NCBI GenBank assembly: GCA_947462335.1
Contig: OX381720.1
Coordinates: forward strand, 45,168,654 to 45,232,653
Direction: 5' to 3'
Length of the DNA: 64,000 nt
Origin: Harmothoe impar
Lineage: Eukaryota > Annelida > Polychaeta > Phyllodocida > Polynoidae
Part shown: positions 23,460 through 36,697 of the stretch, in pieces
How the letters are laid out: every line of letters starts with the position of its first letter
Numbering within the stretch: the first letter of the stretch is position 1
The notes under the pieces: model-generated
Databases searched by the model: none
Told to the model about the DNA's origin: nothing
The model's input: the letters and a program-made list of their open reading frames with translations, nothing else
Program-made: the position numbers and the translations under genes

Positions 23460-24579
23460 GAGGATATTTTTTTTGTGTAAATCACAAACCATGTACAAGC
23501 AAAGAGATTTTAACTTATACTGCCAAGAAATATTAAAATAATATATACATTCTCGATTTGAATATAGTATCTTTTCTTGAAATATATCCTCAAAAGAGCA
23601 GATTTGAAGTTGTGCTTAATGCTAAATGGACATTTTGTATAAGTATTTCCCCAATATTCTCTTATAGTCCTGATATTTATCCACAAAATTAAAAGGGCCC
23701 TATCTTATGCGACAGTGTTAAGAAAATAATAAGTGACGTGGAAAAAAAGGATGGCTGCTGGCAGTTCCCTTAAAATCATGTAATAAAACCATGTTTGCGC
23801 ATCAGCAAGAATTTCACACTACATCTCCACCAAATCAAGTACATGCATGATAAAGATGAGCGAATAAATTGCCCCGCTACCTCATTTCCAGATAGCCTCT
23901 CCTAGCTTTAATTCAAATCTAGCTTGGTGTGAATGATATGAAAGATCATTGAAAATTAACTTTTATGGGCATATATATGAATAAATGCAGTATGAAACTG
24001 CTTCGCCCAATATGGGTATACGTTGGAATGAATATAGGAAAGTTCATTTTGTGGACACCAGTGGAAGGTGTAGGACAGGCTAGGGTGTATATCTTCAAAC
24101 GTGTGTTCATTACGTGCGATAGTATGCGCGTTAGCATTTAGCGCGTACAAGGTACAGGATGCAAAACCAACATTCTTTTTTACAGTTTTATGTATATCTC
24201 TGGTCAGTTGTAACTTTCTGATGACAACTTCAATGGAGATGTGCTGTCATGGGATATTTTGCTGCTCATCATAAATTATTTCCCTGGATATTTAAGATGG
24301 TTCTAGGCTCCTGCAAGTACATGCATGATGTTAGGAAACTCAGAATCGCGAGGAATTTCATTGCCTAGAACCAGCATCTGTACATAGCCTGTGCATATTA
24401 TCGAACACAATAAAACAAAGTGAAATGCAATGCTGTCTTGTGTATCTAATTCATATCTTAATTTGAAAATGGTAGTACATGGAAAGTGCAGAAACATATT
24501 TTAATGAGTTTAAACTCAGGGTTGAAAAGTATTACCTTTTATCCTGAGATTAGGCTGTCCATACCCTATATATTCCTAT

Positions 24580-25865
24580 GGGGCCATCCATTAATTACGT
24601 ACGCACATTTTTGGCCAAAATAGACCCCCCCACCCCCCCTGTTGCACCTTGTACACATTGGGACTCCCCCCCCCCCCCCCCCCATGCGTACATACGCATT
24701 TAGCCCCCCCCCCCCCCCACACTGAAAAAATAAAGGAATCTTATCAAATCTATTAAGGAACTTTTAGTGCTAATAGTATTAATAGGTGCGTATGTAGGGG
24801 GAGGAACAGGGAAGAACTCCTTTTTGAGGATGTGTATCTTTTTATAGGGGGGGGGGGTGGAGGACTTTCTAAGCACATTAGTTTTTACCTGACCCTCCCT
24901 GCTTCCAATACGCTTAAAGCAACCTAGCCCCACCCCCATGATATTGAGAAATATCCCCCCCCCCCCTCAAGAAAACAAGCAACCTTTACTGGTACCTCCC
25001 CTCGTGATATTGAGAAATATGCCCTACACCCCTGGCATCAGACAAGTATTTGCATGTTATGATTCCAAACAGTAGTACTAGTTAGGGCAAATTTCCCACT
25101 TCTCAAAAGTATACTCTGAGGTTGGGGGGTTGAGGGGGCGAGGGGGGGGGCTGGTCAAGCTTAGGGGAAGGGCATTTTTCAAAAGCCAAACTGATTGCTC
25201 CGGGGTTGGGGGATTTACTTATGGGTAGTTACCGTAAAACCTCGCCTATAGGTCGACCTCACTTACAGGTCGAATTGGAATTTGAACATTAGGAAAACCC
25301 CACTTATAGGTCGAATTGGAGTTTGAGATTTTTGGGGGGGCTAAACCCCCCATGAGAAGATTTTCCCAAGGCCAAATGACTATTATTTCTGGTATCTTGC
25401 CCTTTAGACAACCCCCTACAAAGAGATTTGAGTTTACAGGGATACTAATCTAAGAAAAAAAGGTATGTTTTCCAGTATTAAGAATGAAGTTTTTTTTGGC
25501 TCTTTAAATGGTTTACCATTTTTCAAAACCCCACCTATAGGTCGAATTGGACTTTTGGTAAGAAAATTCGACCTATAGCAAAAATTAATTCCAAATAAAA
25601 ATCGACCTATAAGCGAGGTGTTACAGGCGGGGGGGGGGTAAAAAAATATTTGGCATGTTTGGAAAATTTTCAAAATTTGGTTCGATATTTGGACCTAAAA
25701 ATGTAACAATTTTAGTCTAAAATGACCAAAAAAATCGGCCCTATGCGTACACAATGCGTATGCAAAAATGGACCTAGACCCCCCACCCCCCCTGTACGCA
25801 TCTGTACGCATTTGGCCTGACCCCCCCACCCCCCTTTCATGCGTATGTAATTAATGGACGGCCCC
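24580..25865. mobile_element. 1.29-kb DNA element, GGGGCCRTCCATTAATTAC ends
   Basis: The left end GGGGCCATCCATTAATTACG is inverted at the right end as GTAATTAATGGACGGCCCC. A 3-bp TAT flanks both sides (24577-24579 and 25866-25868), which fits a target-site duplication. Inside are poly(C) runs and two copies of 'tgatattgagaaatat' (about 24939 and 25006). There is no transposase frame. A second inverted-repeat element sits inside it at 25231-25627. A three-base duplication would suit PIF/Harbinger-type elements, but the class is not proven. Confidence 0.75.
25231..25627. mobile_element. Nested 0.4-kb inverted-repeat element
   Basis: ACCGTAAAACCTCGCCTATA at the left is mirrored by TATAAGCGAGGTGTTACAG at the right. 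The motif TATAGGTCGA(A/C) recurs four to five times inside in both orientations, also around 25535-25580. It lies wholly within the 24580-25865 element, so it inserted later. Confidence 0.7.
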
Positions 25866-26503
25866 TATGGTAAAAAAAAAAACGTTAAGCCACACCAAAA
25901 AAAGATAACTTATTTTTTTCTCTTTTTTTTTCTTCTCTACGGATCTCAACCTTGAATCAGGGGAGCGGGCGACTGTTTTATTTTCTGGGGCAATTTTTTA
26001 CCAACTTAAATTTCCTCGCTCCCAATGAAAGAAAAAGCCACCAAAATTGAATTTCTCAGGAAATGATGCGGGCGCAGTCCATAGACAGAATTTTTTTTTT
26101 TTTTTTTTTTAAGTAATTTTCATTTCTGAAAATATGCTGCGGGATATCCGTAGACCAACATTTTTAGCCGGTGTGTCCTTGCATACCTTTTTTTTTTTTT
26201 TTTTTTTAGCAAATCCGCCATTTCATGGTGAGATGTATAAGTAGGTACCAACGATTAAATTGTCCAAAAGTAGCGAGACTCACGAACTGCGGCCTCGACT
26301 TGCAAACCATAAATTCGGCTTAGCTTTAAAAAAGCCCCTAAAATAATATACTTTTCAAAAGTTGTTGGCCCCGTCTTGCTAAGGTAGGTAAGGTAAACTG
26401 AAAGAGAAATTGACCAACGAAAATCAGATAGGTACTATGTCCCTGGGTAATGATAATCTATGGATCCGTGGACAGCCTCTTGCCACTCAATATACTAACC
26501 TCC

Positions 26504-26745
26504 AACCCTTTAAGGGCCGCATAATGAGTTAATGGGTTATGTCCTTGGTCGTCATGGTGCATGGATGTAGCCCTGGCGAGTCCACTCACATGGACTGCAT
26601 TCATGCATCATGGCGACCCTATATGATAGTATGTTAACTCGTGGGGTTGGCATGATGCTTGAATACAGCCCAGGCGAGTTACGTTCATGCATCATGTCGA
26701 CAAGAGGCATAGCACATTCAAGAACTTTGCGGCCCTTAAAGGGTT
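26504..26745. mobile_element. MITE-like repeat, AACCCTTTAAGGGC family, copy 5
   Basis: AACCCTTTAAGGGC (26504-26517) is exactly inverted as GCCCTTAAAGGGTT (26732-26745). This is the best-preserved copy. A second, partial copy of the interior ('gcattcgagcataatg', 'catgacgaccaagaacatagc', 'gcagcccttac') runs on to about 26930, so the element looks partly duplicated here. Confidence 0.75.
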
Positions 26746-26940
26746 CAGGAAGTCACAATGATTTCATGCATTTTTCCATTTATCACCATGATTCACGAAT
26801 GCAGCCCTGGTGAGTACTGCATTCGAGCATAATGCAGAACCCAGTGAATGCAGACTCGCCAGGACTGCATCCAGGCATCATGACGACCAAGAACATAGCA
26901 CATTAAAGTACTATGCAGCCCTTACGGCTACTCCAGATAA

Positions 26941-27272
26941 GGCTGTGTCTCACGACCTTGGGCCAATGTTTTCATCTCTGACCGGGTGCCAGCTCTGACC
27001 GGGTGCCAGCTCTGACCGGGTGCCAGCTCTGACCGGGTGCCAGCTCTGACCGGCCTGAATAAAAACGGGTTATTTAGGGCAGATGATGATAAGAATGGGC
27101 AACTTATTACTAGTTTAAAGAGTTATAACATCCATTAACCTTTTGAGCCAAATTATATCTACATCTGACCTAAATAACCCGTTTTTATTAAGGCCGGTCA
27201 GAGCTGGCACCCGGTCAGAGCTAGCACCCGGTCAGAGATGAAAATATTGGCCCAAGGTCGTGAGACACAGCC
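26941..27272. mobile_element. 332-bp foldback element with internal 17-bp tandem repeats
   Basis: GGCTGTGTCTCACGACCTTG starts the left arm (26941-27085). The right arm (27162-27272) is its near-perfect reverse complement. Both sides carry ATAA (26937-26940 and 27273-27276), a likely 4-bp target duplication. The left arm holds four full copies of TCTGACCGGGTGCCAGC plus a partial (26977-27053), while the right arm holds only about two inverted copies. The interior is short and AT-rich, with no protein-coding frame. Confidence 0.85.
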
Positions 27273-29447
27273 ATAATATCATTGTTTCTCTTCAGCAAGC
27301 CATGCGAAATATGACGAAATTCATGTTTTAGTAATTATATGATAATAATCTACACACGTTGTGAATAAATTCATATTTACATGTCTTCTCTATCCCATCC
27401 CTTTTAATACAGCACTGCAAGCTTTAATTTGATACAAACTATGCTCATATTTGTACATTATTATCACGTTTTTCCCCCATTAAATTTGCTTTTAAAAATC
27501 ATGAAAACGCGATTTTGGTGATGTGCGAGAAACAAGGATATTATTTGGAGGGCCTAAAGGGTTAGCACAAGTACACGTGTATTACGTCATGTGTACTTTG
27601 TAAGGTAGGCCTGGTTTATACCCCAGGTTGTACCTGGAGGTGTACACAGGTAAATGCTGTGAGTGTTAAAGGAGTAAATGTTAACGGGTGCAGTAGTGTA
27701 CTTAAGGGGTGGCACCCTTAAATAAACACGACTGACCAGTTGACCACTTCATGCAACCCAACAATGTATTCAGACCTGGACTTATTTGAACAAATTTTTA
27801 AAGATATTATAATTATGATTTAAAAGTTATGATTATCAGAATTCTGCCTCGTTTGTTTTTAGAGAACTGGCTACCCACAACTATTTCAATTCTGTTTGGG
27901 ATTCGCTTATTAGTATCAGGTCTCTGGATCCTCAGGAATAAAGGCCATGGGAGTCAGGGACTAACATTGACCTGAACTATGACCATCCAGAGCCGGACCA
28001 TTAGCACTAGGGTCATCATTTCTTATCACACCAAGAACCCATCGGCTGCTATAACAATTAGGGCTGCTAGATATTCAGAGCTTTATACTTAAGGTTTCTC
28101 AGGGTATCATAGCAAAGGTTAAATCTAATCAACGTTTCACGAGTGACACCAATTCGATGAGGATTTGCTGTGTGAGAGAGGATGGTGGGTCTTTTTTTTA
28201 CGTGGGGCTTATAGAGGGTTTGTATTTAAGTTTGATTCTTCTACATAGGCCAAGTGGGGGTCACTTGCTAAGATTAGTTCCGGGCCAGAAATATCCCAGG
28301 TGGACAAATCCTGCTCTGCATTAAGCTTACCTGCAAACTCACACGGGGGAGGGGTGGGGGTAGTTCTGTGAGTGCGTCCTGTGAGTGGGTCTATATTTAT
28401 GAGCTGCCACTATGGGAAAACGTGTTATGTGTATTAGGGAAATAGGTATTATCTACTATATCAGAGATATGCAGGCCAGTGGCTTTATTAACCCCTCCAC
28501 CCTTACCCTTACCCCAGTAATATCATCAAAGAATTATTAAATTCGTTTGTTATAACAAAGCTAGAAGGAGATATTTATGTATCATTATATTTGTCGTGTC
28601 AATCTAGGACGTCTAATATCTTCTTATGTCCTCTGAGCGAACTATTGATGACTGAATTAATTTAGAGATTGTTTGTTCAGACTAATAAACCTTTGAATTG
28701 ATATACAATTGTGTCCTTTGCATCAAGGGCTATGCCACTAGCTTTGAAATATTGACTTCTTCAGAATGAATATTGTTTTTCAGGAATGACGCGTCATAGT
28801 GGTCAAAATAATTATGTGTATAGAACCCTACTGGGGGTTCTGAGGACTGGGTCCGGCGGCAGATGTCCACTAACACCTTAAGGACTTACTGCCGCCTTGG
28901 AGGGCTCTCCCTCCACACCTACTCACACTGGAGGAATGATCCAGAGGAGCCATGGAGGGTTGATGACATACTCTACAGGGGCCCAGTGACAACCTGCAGT
29001 TTCAGTATACCACTTACTGGAACTTCCATGGTGTAAGGACATATTAACAAAGGTCGTATGGACTATCCCTACTGCCTGCAGCAGCTATAAAAGGCTGACA
29101 TTGCATGTTATTCAATAGGACTTCAACAGCTAGTATTGGAGTATACCACCTGTAAAACGACCTTATTGGGACTCTAACCCGTCTGCTTTCTGACCAATGT
29201 GGTAAGTTGGGTCGTATATTGGACATGACGTTGTATGTGTGTCAAAAGAGCTATTTGAATTGATTATGCACACTTGTTCTTATATGGCAAATTGATGAGT
29301 ATATATAAGCTTTGACGCGTAGCCCTATACAGAAATATCTGATTGTCTAGCTTTGGAATAAATAATAATCTTATTGTTAGTTTTACATATTAATTCTAAT
29401 CCTATAATCCAAGAACACTAAAATGATATTGTTATATGCCCTACACA

Positions 29448-29585
<138 letters not shown>

Positions 29586-30837
29586 GACTAGCATTTGCCT
29601 TGTAAGTCACTGAGAAGGCATGCCTGATAGGTCAACTCTTCTAGAGGTCCAATGCAGCTTACTTACAAATGGGATAATCCCTATGTAATTACCTCTATAG
29701 TGCTATGTCATCATTATATAGGAGACTGTATGGATAGGCTATGCACCTTTACATTATAAACAAAGATATGTATGGGTCTTTTGTTAAACAATTTTACTTT
29801 TTACTCTAACAGAAGAAATTATAACTCATAGATGTAATCGTTTCCCATTACTCCGACCTCTTAATTTTGAATTCGTTACATAATGTGTAGTCAGCATTCA
29901 ATACACCAAAATCCTTTACTCAAACTTAGTTTTAGACGGCTGGTCAAAAGTATAATCAGGGATATAAGGAGGGGTTTGGGAAGGGTGTGTCTTGGCAGAT
30001 CTGGTTGGTTTTCTTACTGGGCCCTGGAAGTAAAAACAAATGTTGATCCACAAACATTGGCCAATGGTGAGTGGTCAGTGCCCACACTTTGTCTGTTTGT
30101 CCAGGCCATATGTCTGACCAGGGCATAGGGTAGGTCAACAGGGTGGGAAACAAGTTTGAAATACCACTGGGTGTGGTCAGTTAAATCTAATACCAGTATA
30201 ACAGAAATCTATAGAACCATGCAGAACGAATTGGGCAAACAAAAACTTTGAAACTAGGATAAACTAGTAGCATTCTGTGAGTGGAATATTCGTGCATTTC
30301 AATCAGCCACCGAATGCCAGTGTCTAAATGTATGTAAACTGATAGGAAAGACCTATTGGGCCAATGTTGAGTCATATGTACCATGATTGTAGCTATATAT
30401 TCAATTTACGATAATGGCCCAGCTCTAGTTTTACCTCTGGTCAAGTACTGCTGACTTAAGCTTTCTAGTGAAACATGATACTGGCTTCATGTTGGCTTTG
30501 TGTTGGGCCAACGTTACAGTGTTTTAACATCAGTCCATGGGTGAAAATGAGACATTGGGGCAATATGGCAATATTTCAATTTAATTGTTGGCCCAACATG
30601 TCAATTCAGCAATCCCCAATATTGGCCCAATACCAATGTGCTATCCTTTATATAAGAATATAGCATTTAGCCCAATATCATCATCATAGTAACAGCTTTG
30701 TGTACTAGAAGAGTGTGCCTTGGCGTAGTAGGCACTATATGTATCCATGCTGCACACAATCTGGTCCCATGTTACATCCATGCTGCCCAGAAGCTACAGC
30801 AAAAACTTGCGGCTAGAACAAGTGGCAAAAGCTGTAA

Positions 30838-31900
30838 TGCTGTGCAATGCAATGCCATGCAATGCAGCGTTGTGAATTGCAATGCAATTTGTTGCTATGC
30901 AATTTATTGATTTGTTGCAGTGCAATTGGTTTCCGTGCAATTCATAACCAATTCATTGCTGTGCAATTTGTTGGCATGCAATTCATTGATTCATTGCTGT
31001 GTACTTTGTTGCCGTGCAATATGTTGATTTGTTGCAGTGCAATTCATTCCATGCAATTCATTGATGTGTAACTCATTGTTGTGTAATTCGTTGCTCTGCA
31101 ATTTGATGAGTCATTGCCATGCAATTTGTTGCCATGCAATTCATATATGTGTTGCTGTGCAATTAATAGGTTCATTGCCATGAAATTAGTTGCCATGCAG
31201 CAATTTGTACAGTTGTTGCCGTACAATTCATTGTCATGCAATATGTTCATTTGTTGCCATGCAATTCATTGAGTCCGTGCAGTCCAATTTGTTGATTTGT
31301 TGCTGTATAATTTGTTGCTGTGCAATTCGTTGACATGCAATTCACTGCCATGCAATTAACTGCCGTGTAGTGTGATGTCATTGCCTTGCAATTCATTGAG
31401 TCCTTGGCGTGCAATTTGTAGATTCATTGCAGTGCAATTCTTTGCCATGCAATTTGTTGATTCATAGCCATGCAATTCATTGATGTGCGATTTATTGCTG
31501 TGCAATTCACTGCCATGCATTGCATTGCAACACCAGGCAGTGCATTGCCAGGCAGTGCGATACAATGTCGTGCACTGTTATGCCATGTAGTGCAGTGCCA
31601 TGCAATGACAGGTAGTGCAATGCACTGTCTGGCAATGCACTGCCCGGTGTTGCAATGCAATGCATGGTAATGAATTGGATGGCAATGAATTGCATGAATT
31701 AGATATGTTGCTGCAATTCTTTGCAGTGCAATCTTTTGCCATGCAATTCATTGATTCATTGCCATGCAATTTGCTGATTTGTTGCCATGCAATTCATTGA
31801 TGTGCAATTTATTGCCGTATGATTCGTTGCCTAGCATTGCATTGCAACACCAGGCAGTGCATTGCCAGGCAGTGCATTGCAATGCCGGACAGTTGCTCAA
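30838..31900. repeat. 15-bp degenerate minisatellite, ~1.06 kb
   Basis: Diverged units of the type TGCAATTCATTGCCA or TGCAATTTGTTGCNG run for roughly 70 units. The unit is a multiple of three, so several frames on both strands stay open for 60-80 codons. None has a plausible start, splice context or conserved composition. The array ends about 90 bp before the acceptor of the first coding exon of the 857-aa membrane-protein gene. Confidence 0.85.
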
Positions 31901-32019
31901 CCCAATCTGCCAACACTGGACCAACAGCCCTGAAGATCCTGCCATCCTTAAAGGGTATGATTAAAAAGCCATATTATGTTTTGTACTTCCAGGTGAAAAC
32001 CACACCACCACCAACCAAC

Positions 32020-35000
32020 ATGAGGTATATGGAGGGGTTGGGCGACACCCGCCACCTTCCCACAAACCAAGGTGGGAAGCATAAACCAACTTTCAGTGAG
32101 TCCCTCTGCCACCTGGTGGGCTTCCTGGTAACTGCTTGTATGGCTGTGCTGCTGCTGACAGCTCTCATCCTCCTGATAGCAACCAGTGTGGGCTCCTCCA
32201 TGGGGGGACCTCTACAGGCCGGGAGCAATGCTACAGCTGCAGCAGGTCCTGCCTCCTACAAGTAAGTATTCTTACTGCTATAAAAGGTTTTGTATGTCAA
32301 CTCAAAGAGCAAATGATGCAAAGAGGTTTCACTTCAGGTGATCCTTCATAATCCTCAAACACATTATATATGTCACATTCGGAATATTTTAAATTGATCC
32401 TCAGAAACGTGAAAACATTTCAGCAGCAACCCCAGTGCAATTTAGATTCCTTTACTGCAGTGCTGGCTCATTGGTCCATACCTGGGGTCCATTGCATTGT
32501 GCTGTGGTAAGCATTGTATTCAAACAGGGTGAATATAGCCTATAATAGTTTGATGTATAATTTTGAATAATACTTGGGACAAAGTGTTTTTCCTGGGAAT
32601 ACTATTCCTGCATAGCCATATTTTGTGAAAGAATCAACCCTTCTCCTGAATAAAGAAGTCAAAATACTCAAATGTTCGACTTATTTACCATACTCCTACT
32701 GGTAAAATAGTCACATTGGCAGTCACATATGGGGGTCAAGATTTAACTCTCCTAAACAAGCATGACCTTCTTGCATTCCTGATCAGGGTTTCAGTACCTG
32801 TTTGCTTAATTCTGACTATTCTCATTGGATGACAAAAATGAACAATCAGGAACATTTTGTGTAAATCAGTAAGCTAATTTTAATACATAGATTTGATCAA
32901 TACTCATCCAACTTATCGGTCTCAATTGGTTCTTAGATGAAATTCCTAGAGGAATACATATCCAGCTCTCTTCATGTTCAAATATTGCAGAACTAATTCT
33001 AATGACTGTTCTCACTGTGCTTCTTCCAGCACCAAGATGGAATGGCAGCTGGGAGTCCTCTTCCTCATCTTTGGCTCAGCACTGTCTATTGGCTCCGTGC
33101 TCTACTTCTGCTATGTCGCAAAATACAAACACCCCATTTTTGGGTTCTGGAAAATTCGTGTTTTCAAACCAAATAGTGGCAAAACCATACCAGTATTCAA
33201 CCGAATTGGCAACAGGGAAATGGTATATCAAGGAACTTTAAACAGCAGCAATGACTCCAGGAAGAACCTTACCCAATTTGACACTATGCATCGCAATATT
33301 GACCAAGCTGTTCCTACTGCTCCAGAGATCAGCTTTGGGGAACAGTCATTCCAGAAGAATTCAACACCCAGGGCTGAAGAGGATGCTCTTGCAGCTAAGG
33401 CAGCATGTGAAAGCATTGCTAATGTCAGTATCGAATATCAGAAGCAAGGAACTGACTATACAGAAGAGACCAACAATCCAGTATTGTACGTTCACGACAT
33501 TGCGGTAGGCTGTGCAGAAACTACAGTCAACAATCCATCAATATCAAACGTACAAGACATTACGCAACCATCAACATCATTTGTCCAGGATACAAACCCC
33601 CAACCATCCCTCATCCCAGACAACCTCCCTCAAGCAACAGGGTTGGTCTTACAAGAAACTGAAGAAAGAAGAGAGGTAAATGATATTGAGAATATCATAG
33701 AGGACACAAGACATGCTGAACAGAACACCAGTCAGATTACTGTTGATGCCCAAGATGATAATTCTGGTCAGCCTCTGACCATGGTAACATCATCAACAGA
33801 TGTTGAGGATGTTTCTATGAAGGTTGCAAAGACCACAAGTGGTGGACCAGTGGAAGTGCTTTCTCTCCTTGGTCAGAGCAATGTTGGTGTAAAGAAACCT
33901 GGTGATCCTGTCTACACTATGCACATTGGTGAGAAGTTGAAGATGGACGTCACCTCACCAGCATACACCCCCATGGATACCATTTACAGCACGACGGCTG
34001 TTCAGCAGGTTGGTGAGAAGCCTCATCCATCATCAGAGTACACCGAAGGGGCATCCACTGTGTTGAACATTGGTGAAGTGCAAACTGGTCATCATGGAAT
34101 CTCAGTCAGGGTTGGTGAGCAGGAGTATGACCTCCAGAATAATATTTCTCAGTCTTCTTCCAACGAATCCAACCTTGTTGTGCGAAGCATCAAGCACTGG
34201 CAAGCAAAGAGCCTGGACTTTGATGCTGAATACTTCGAGGAGGAAACCGCTTGTGAGGACACAGCAACCAGTTCCTTTGCATATGTAACCAATGATGATG
34301 TCTTCCTTCCACCAACTCCTATATCAGTAGCAGCTCATGAGCAGAATCAGGTGCAGAGTGTTGGAGAGCCAATCTTTGCAGAACCATCATATCCTGAACC
34401 TCAAACCATCATTCCTGAGGTACATGTTTCTCCTCCAGCAGCACAAGTGCAGTCAAGCCCAAATACAGTTGTGTATCAACCCAAGTCATTCACTGATGCT
34501 CCCTTACATCAGCAATATCCAGAAATTCCAGCCATCATTAGACAACAGGAAGCCATCCAGGAGCAAGCTACATCAACACCCCGTGATGATACCGATGGCA
34601 CCACACACTTCTACCACAATAATGTGACCCTGGCGCACCCTCGTGACCATGTGACCACCACTCCACACACTGTTATCATCAACACAGGAGGAACTGGAGG
34701 AATCGCCAAAAGCCATAGTCAAGAGGTAGATGAATATCTCACTCCTCGGGAAGTAGCAGCCAACATGACAGGGTACCCTGGTACTGGGAGAAGATCAGTC
34801 CGATTTGAACTTGACGAACAAGCTCCAGGCACAACCCAACAACCTCAATCAATTTCACCATGGAAAGGTGTAAAGGACATTGAGACACCATACATATTGC
34901 TCAACAAACAGCCTGTAGCTGGGCCTTCAGTGCCCTACCCAGAGTATGGCACCTACCAACAGAGTCCAATGGTCCCCCTGGCAAACCCACTGTTCAACGC

Positions 35001-35361
35001 TGATGGAACTCCGCGGAACAGCGCGCTGTTTAGTACTGAGGAAACACCTTCAAACAGCATCACTGTGAATGGAAGTGTGATTGGAGTGCACCAAGTAACT
35101 GCTGAGACGAACAGCACTGAGGGACCTGAAGAACCTAATCCATACAGGCTTGACCTGAGTGGACTAGCCCCAAAACCACCTACTCCACCAAGAACCTACA
35201 AGCGAGCTGCTTCACCCTTTCCGCCATCATCAGACGGAATTCCGTCTCCAATTGAACAGGTATGGAAGCAACCTGCAATGGTCAGGGCGGATACCCTCCA
35301 GCATATGCTGGAGCGTAGTCAAGACAGACTTGCTGATGCCCAACAAATGGGTTATTTCTAA
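32020..35361 (+). CDS. Unrecognised two-TM protein with long disordered tail (857 aa)
   Basis: Two coding exons, 32020-32261 and 33030-35361, join in phase (TACAA + C). An acceptor just before 31993 shows an upstream non-coding exon. The protein has about 33 N-terminal residues, then TM1 (VGFLVTACMAVLLLTALIL, about 34-58). A loop with an N-glycosylation sequon (NAT) follows, then TM2 (LGVLFLIFGSALSIGSVLYF) and a juxtamembrane KYKHPIFGFWK. The remaining roughly 730 residues are low-complexity, rich in Ser/Thr/Pro/Glu, with a PxxP stretch (LAPKPPTPPRTYKR) near the end. By positive-inside reasoning both ends are probably cytosolic. No catalytic motif was seen and I do not recognise the family. 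A convergent neighbour (37650-38960) has the same architecture. AATAAA lies at 36019-36024. Confidence 0.8.
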
Positions 35362-36018
35362 GTAACTTAGCTGCTCTGATTATCCACTATTAGACTTATG
35401 ATCTACATGTATCAGATTAGCATAGTTGAACATTGCCACCCTTGATGTGGACTTTCTCACTTTCGCTCACCTATTCATACACTGCCCCTTTCTGTCATTC
35501 ATAGGTATATAGGTACAAGTATGTCCATATTTTCGTTTTGAGGAGAATAAGTTCTGTTTATCCATTGGGAGAATAGATTCCATTAGGGAATGTTTATTTT
35601 ATATGCAACCCTTATATTGCGCTACCACCCTGTAGCCTACAGTTGGTTTTATTCTTTTCAGAAATGGTATGACCTCTAAAACATGTATAAGGCTCTAGTC
35701 CTGATCTGCCTAAGGCTTTGTCGTATGAAAGTATTGGATATCATTTTGATTGGCTTTCTGCTTGGCTGCTCACATATAATCTAGGCATGAAGGATGCTTA
35801 GCCATGCATTTAAGAAGTAGTTTATCTCTTTCTAATGCAATGCTTAATGTGATTTTACTCTGAAGAGAGATTTTTCTGTGATCAACTGTTTACTCTGTAT
35901 CACTGTTAGATTCAAATTTATCCACAATGCTACTAATAACATAGGTGCTTATATCATAGACTTAAGTTGTATTAACATGTATCTATACAGTCTGACATCA
36001 GGCAATATACAATTATTT

Positions 36019-36024
36019 AATAAA
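36019..36024 (+). terminator. Poly(A) signal for the 857-aa membrane protein
   Basis: AATAAA about 660 bp past the stop codon, in AT-rich sequence with no further open frame. It would end the long-exon isoform before the candidate alternative last exon at 36698. Confidence 0.5.
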
Positions 36025-36697
36025 GGTCAATGTGCTGAAATCTTTCTTTACATGATTCTTTGATACGGTCAGTTCAATGGCATACAATCACTCCAATATT
36101 ACTATCTAAAGTAACATCTTTGATATCCAATATATCACCAATTCTTCTATCATTGAGCAAATGAATTAACACTACACGATTACTAGTCTTCATCTCTGAA
36201 CATTACAGGGTAAGTGTTACAATACATTCAAAATCGTCTCGATGTTTATACTATGTATTTAAATATGCTTTGATCATTTTGATCATTATAATAATCCTTT
36301 TGACCATTGCAATGCCACATCTCGTATATTGTACTAGGATTATTTTATCTAAATTCTGGAGTAGTTTTACAATTCTCCATGGGAAAACGAGACGTGTGAA
36401 GTGATCATGAAAAGATAGAACATTTATTCTATATTGACTATTACTGTTTTCATTTCAAATTATATTCCACTGTGTCAATACATGCATTTCAGGTCCATCA
36501 AATAACTTATATAAACTTACAGCCCCTTTAGTATTATTGTGTAGAATTGTATGACACACAAATCGGTAATAATATAACCTCCATTTGTGTCAATCGAAGC
36601 TAGTATTACTGTTAAGCCCTTATCTAATTATTATGGTATATCGTTTAATATGAATATAGAGCAGGAAGGCTAACTTGTTTTTATATATATTTTACAG

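Noticed and set aside
28800..29230. GC-rich stretch suspected as an exon
   Set aside because: No continuous frame with splice sites or recognisable protein on either strand.
30847..31945. Several overlapping 60-78 codon frames (MQFID..., MHCIATP...)
   Set aside because: They arise because the 15-bp minisatellite unit is a multiple of three; no splice or start context.
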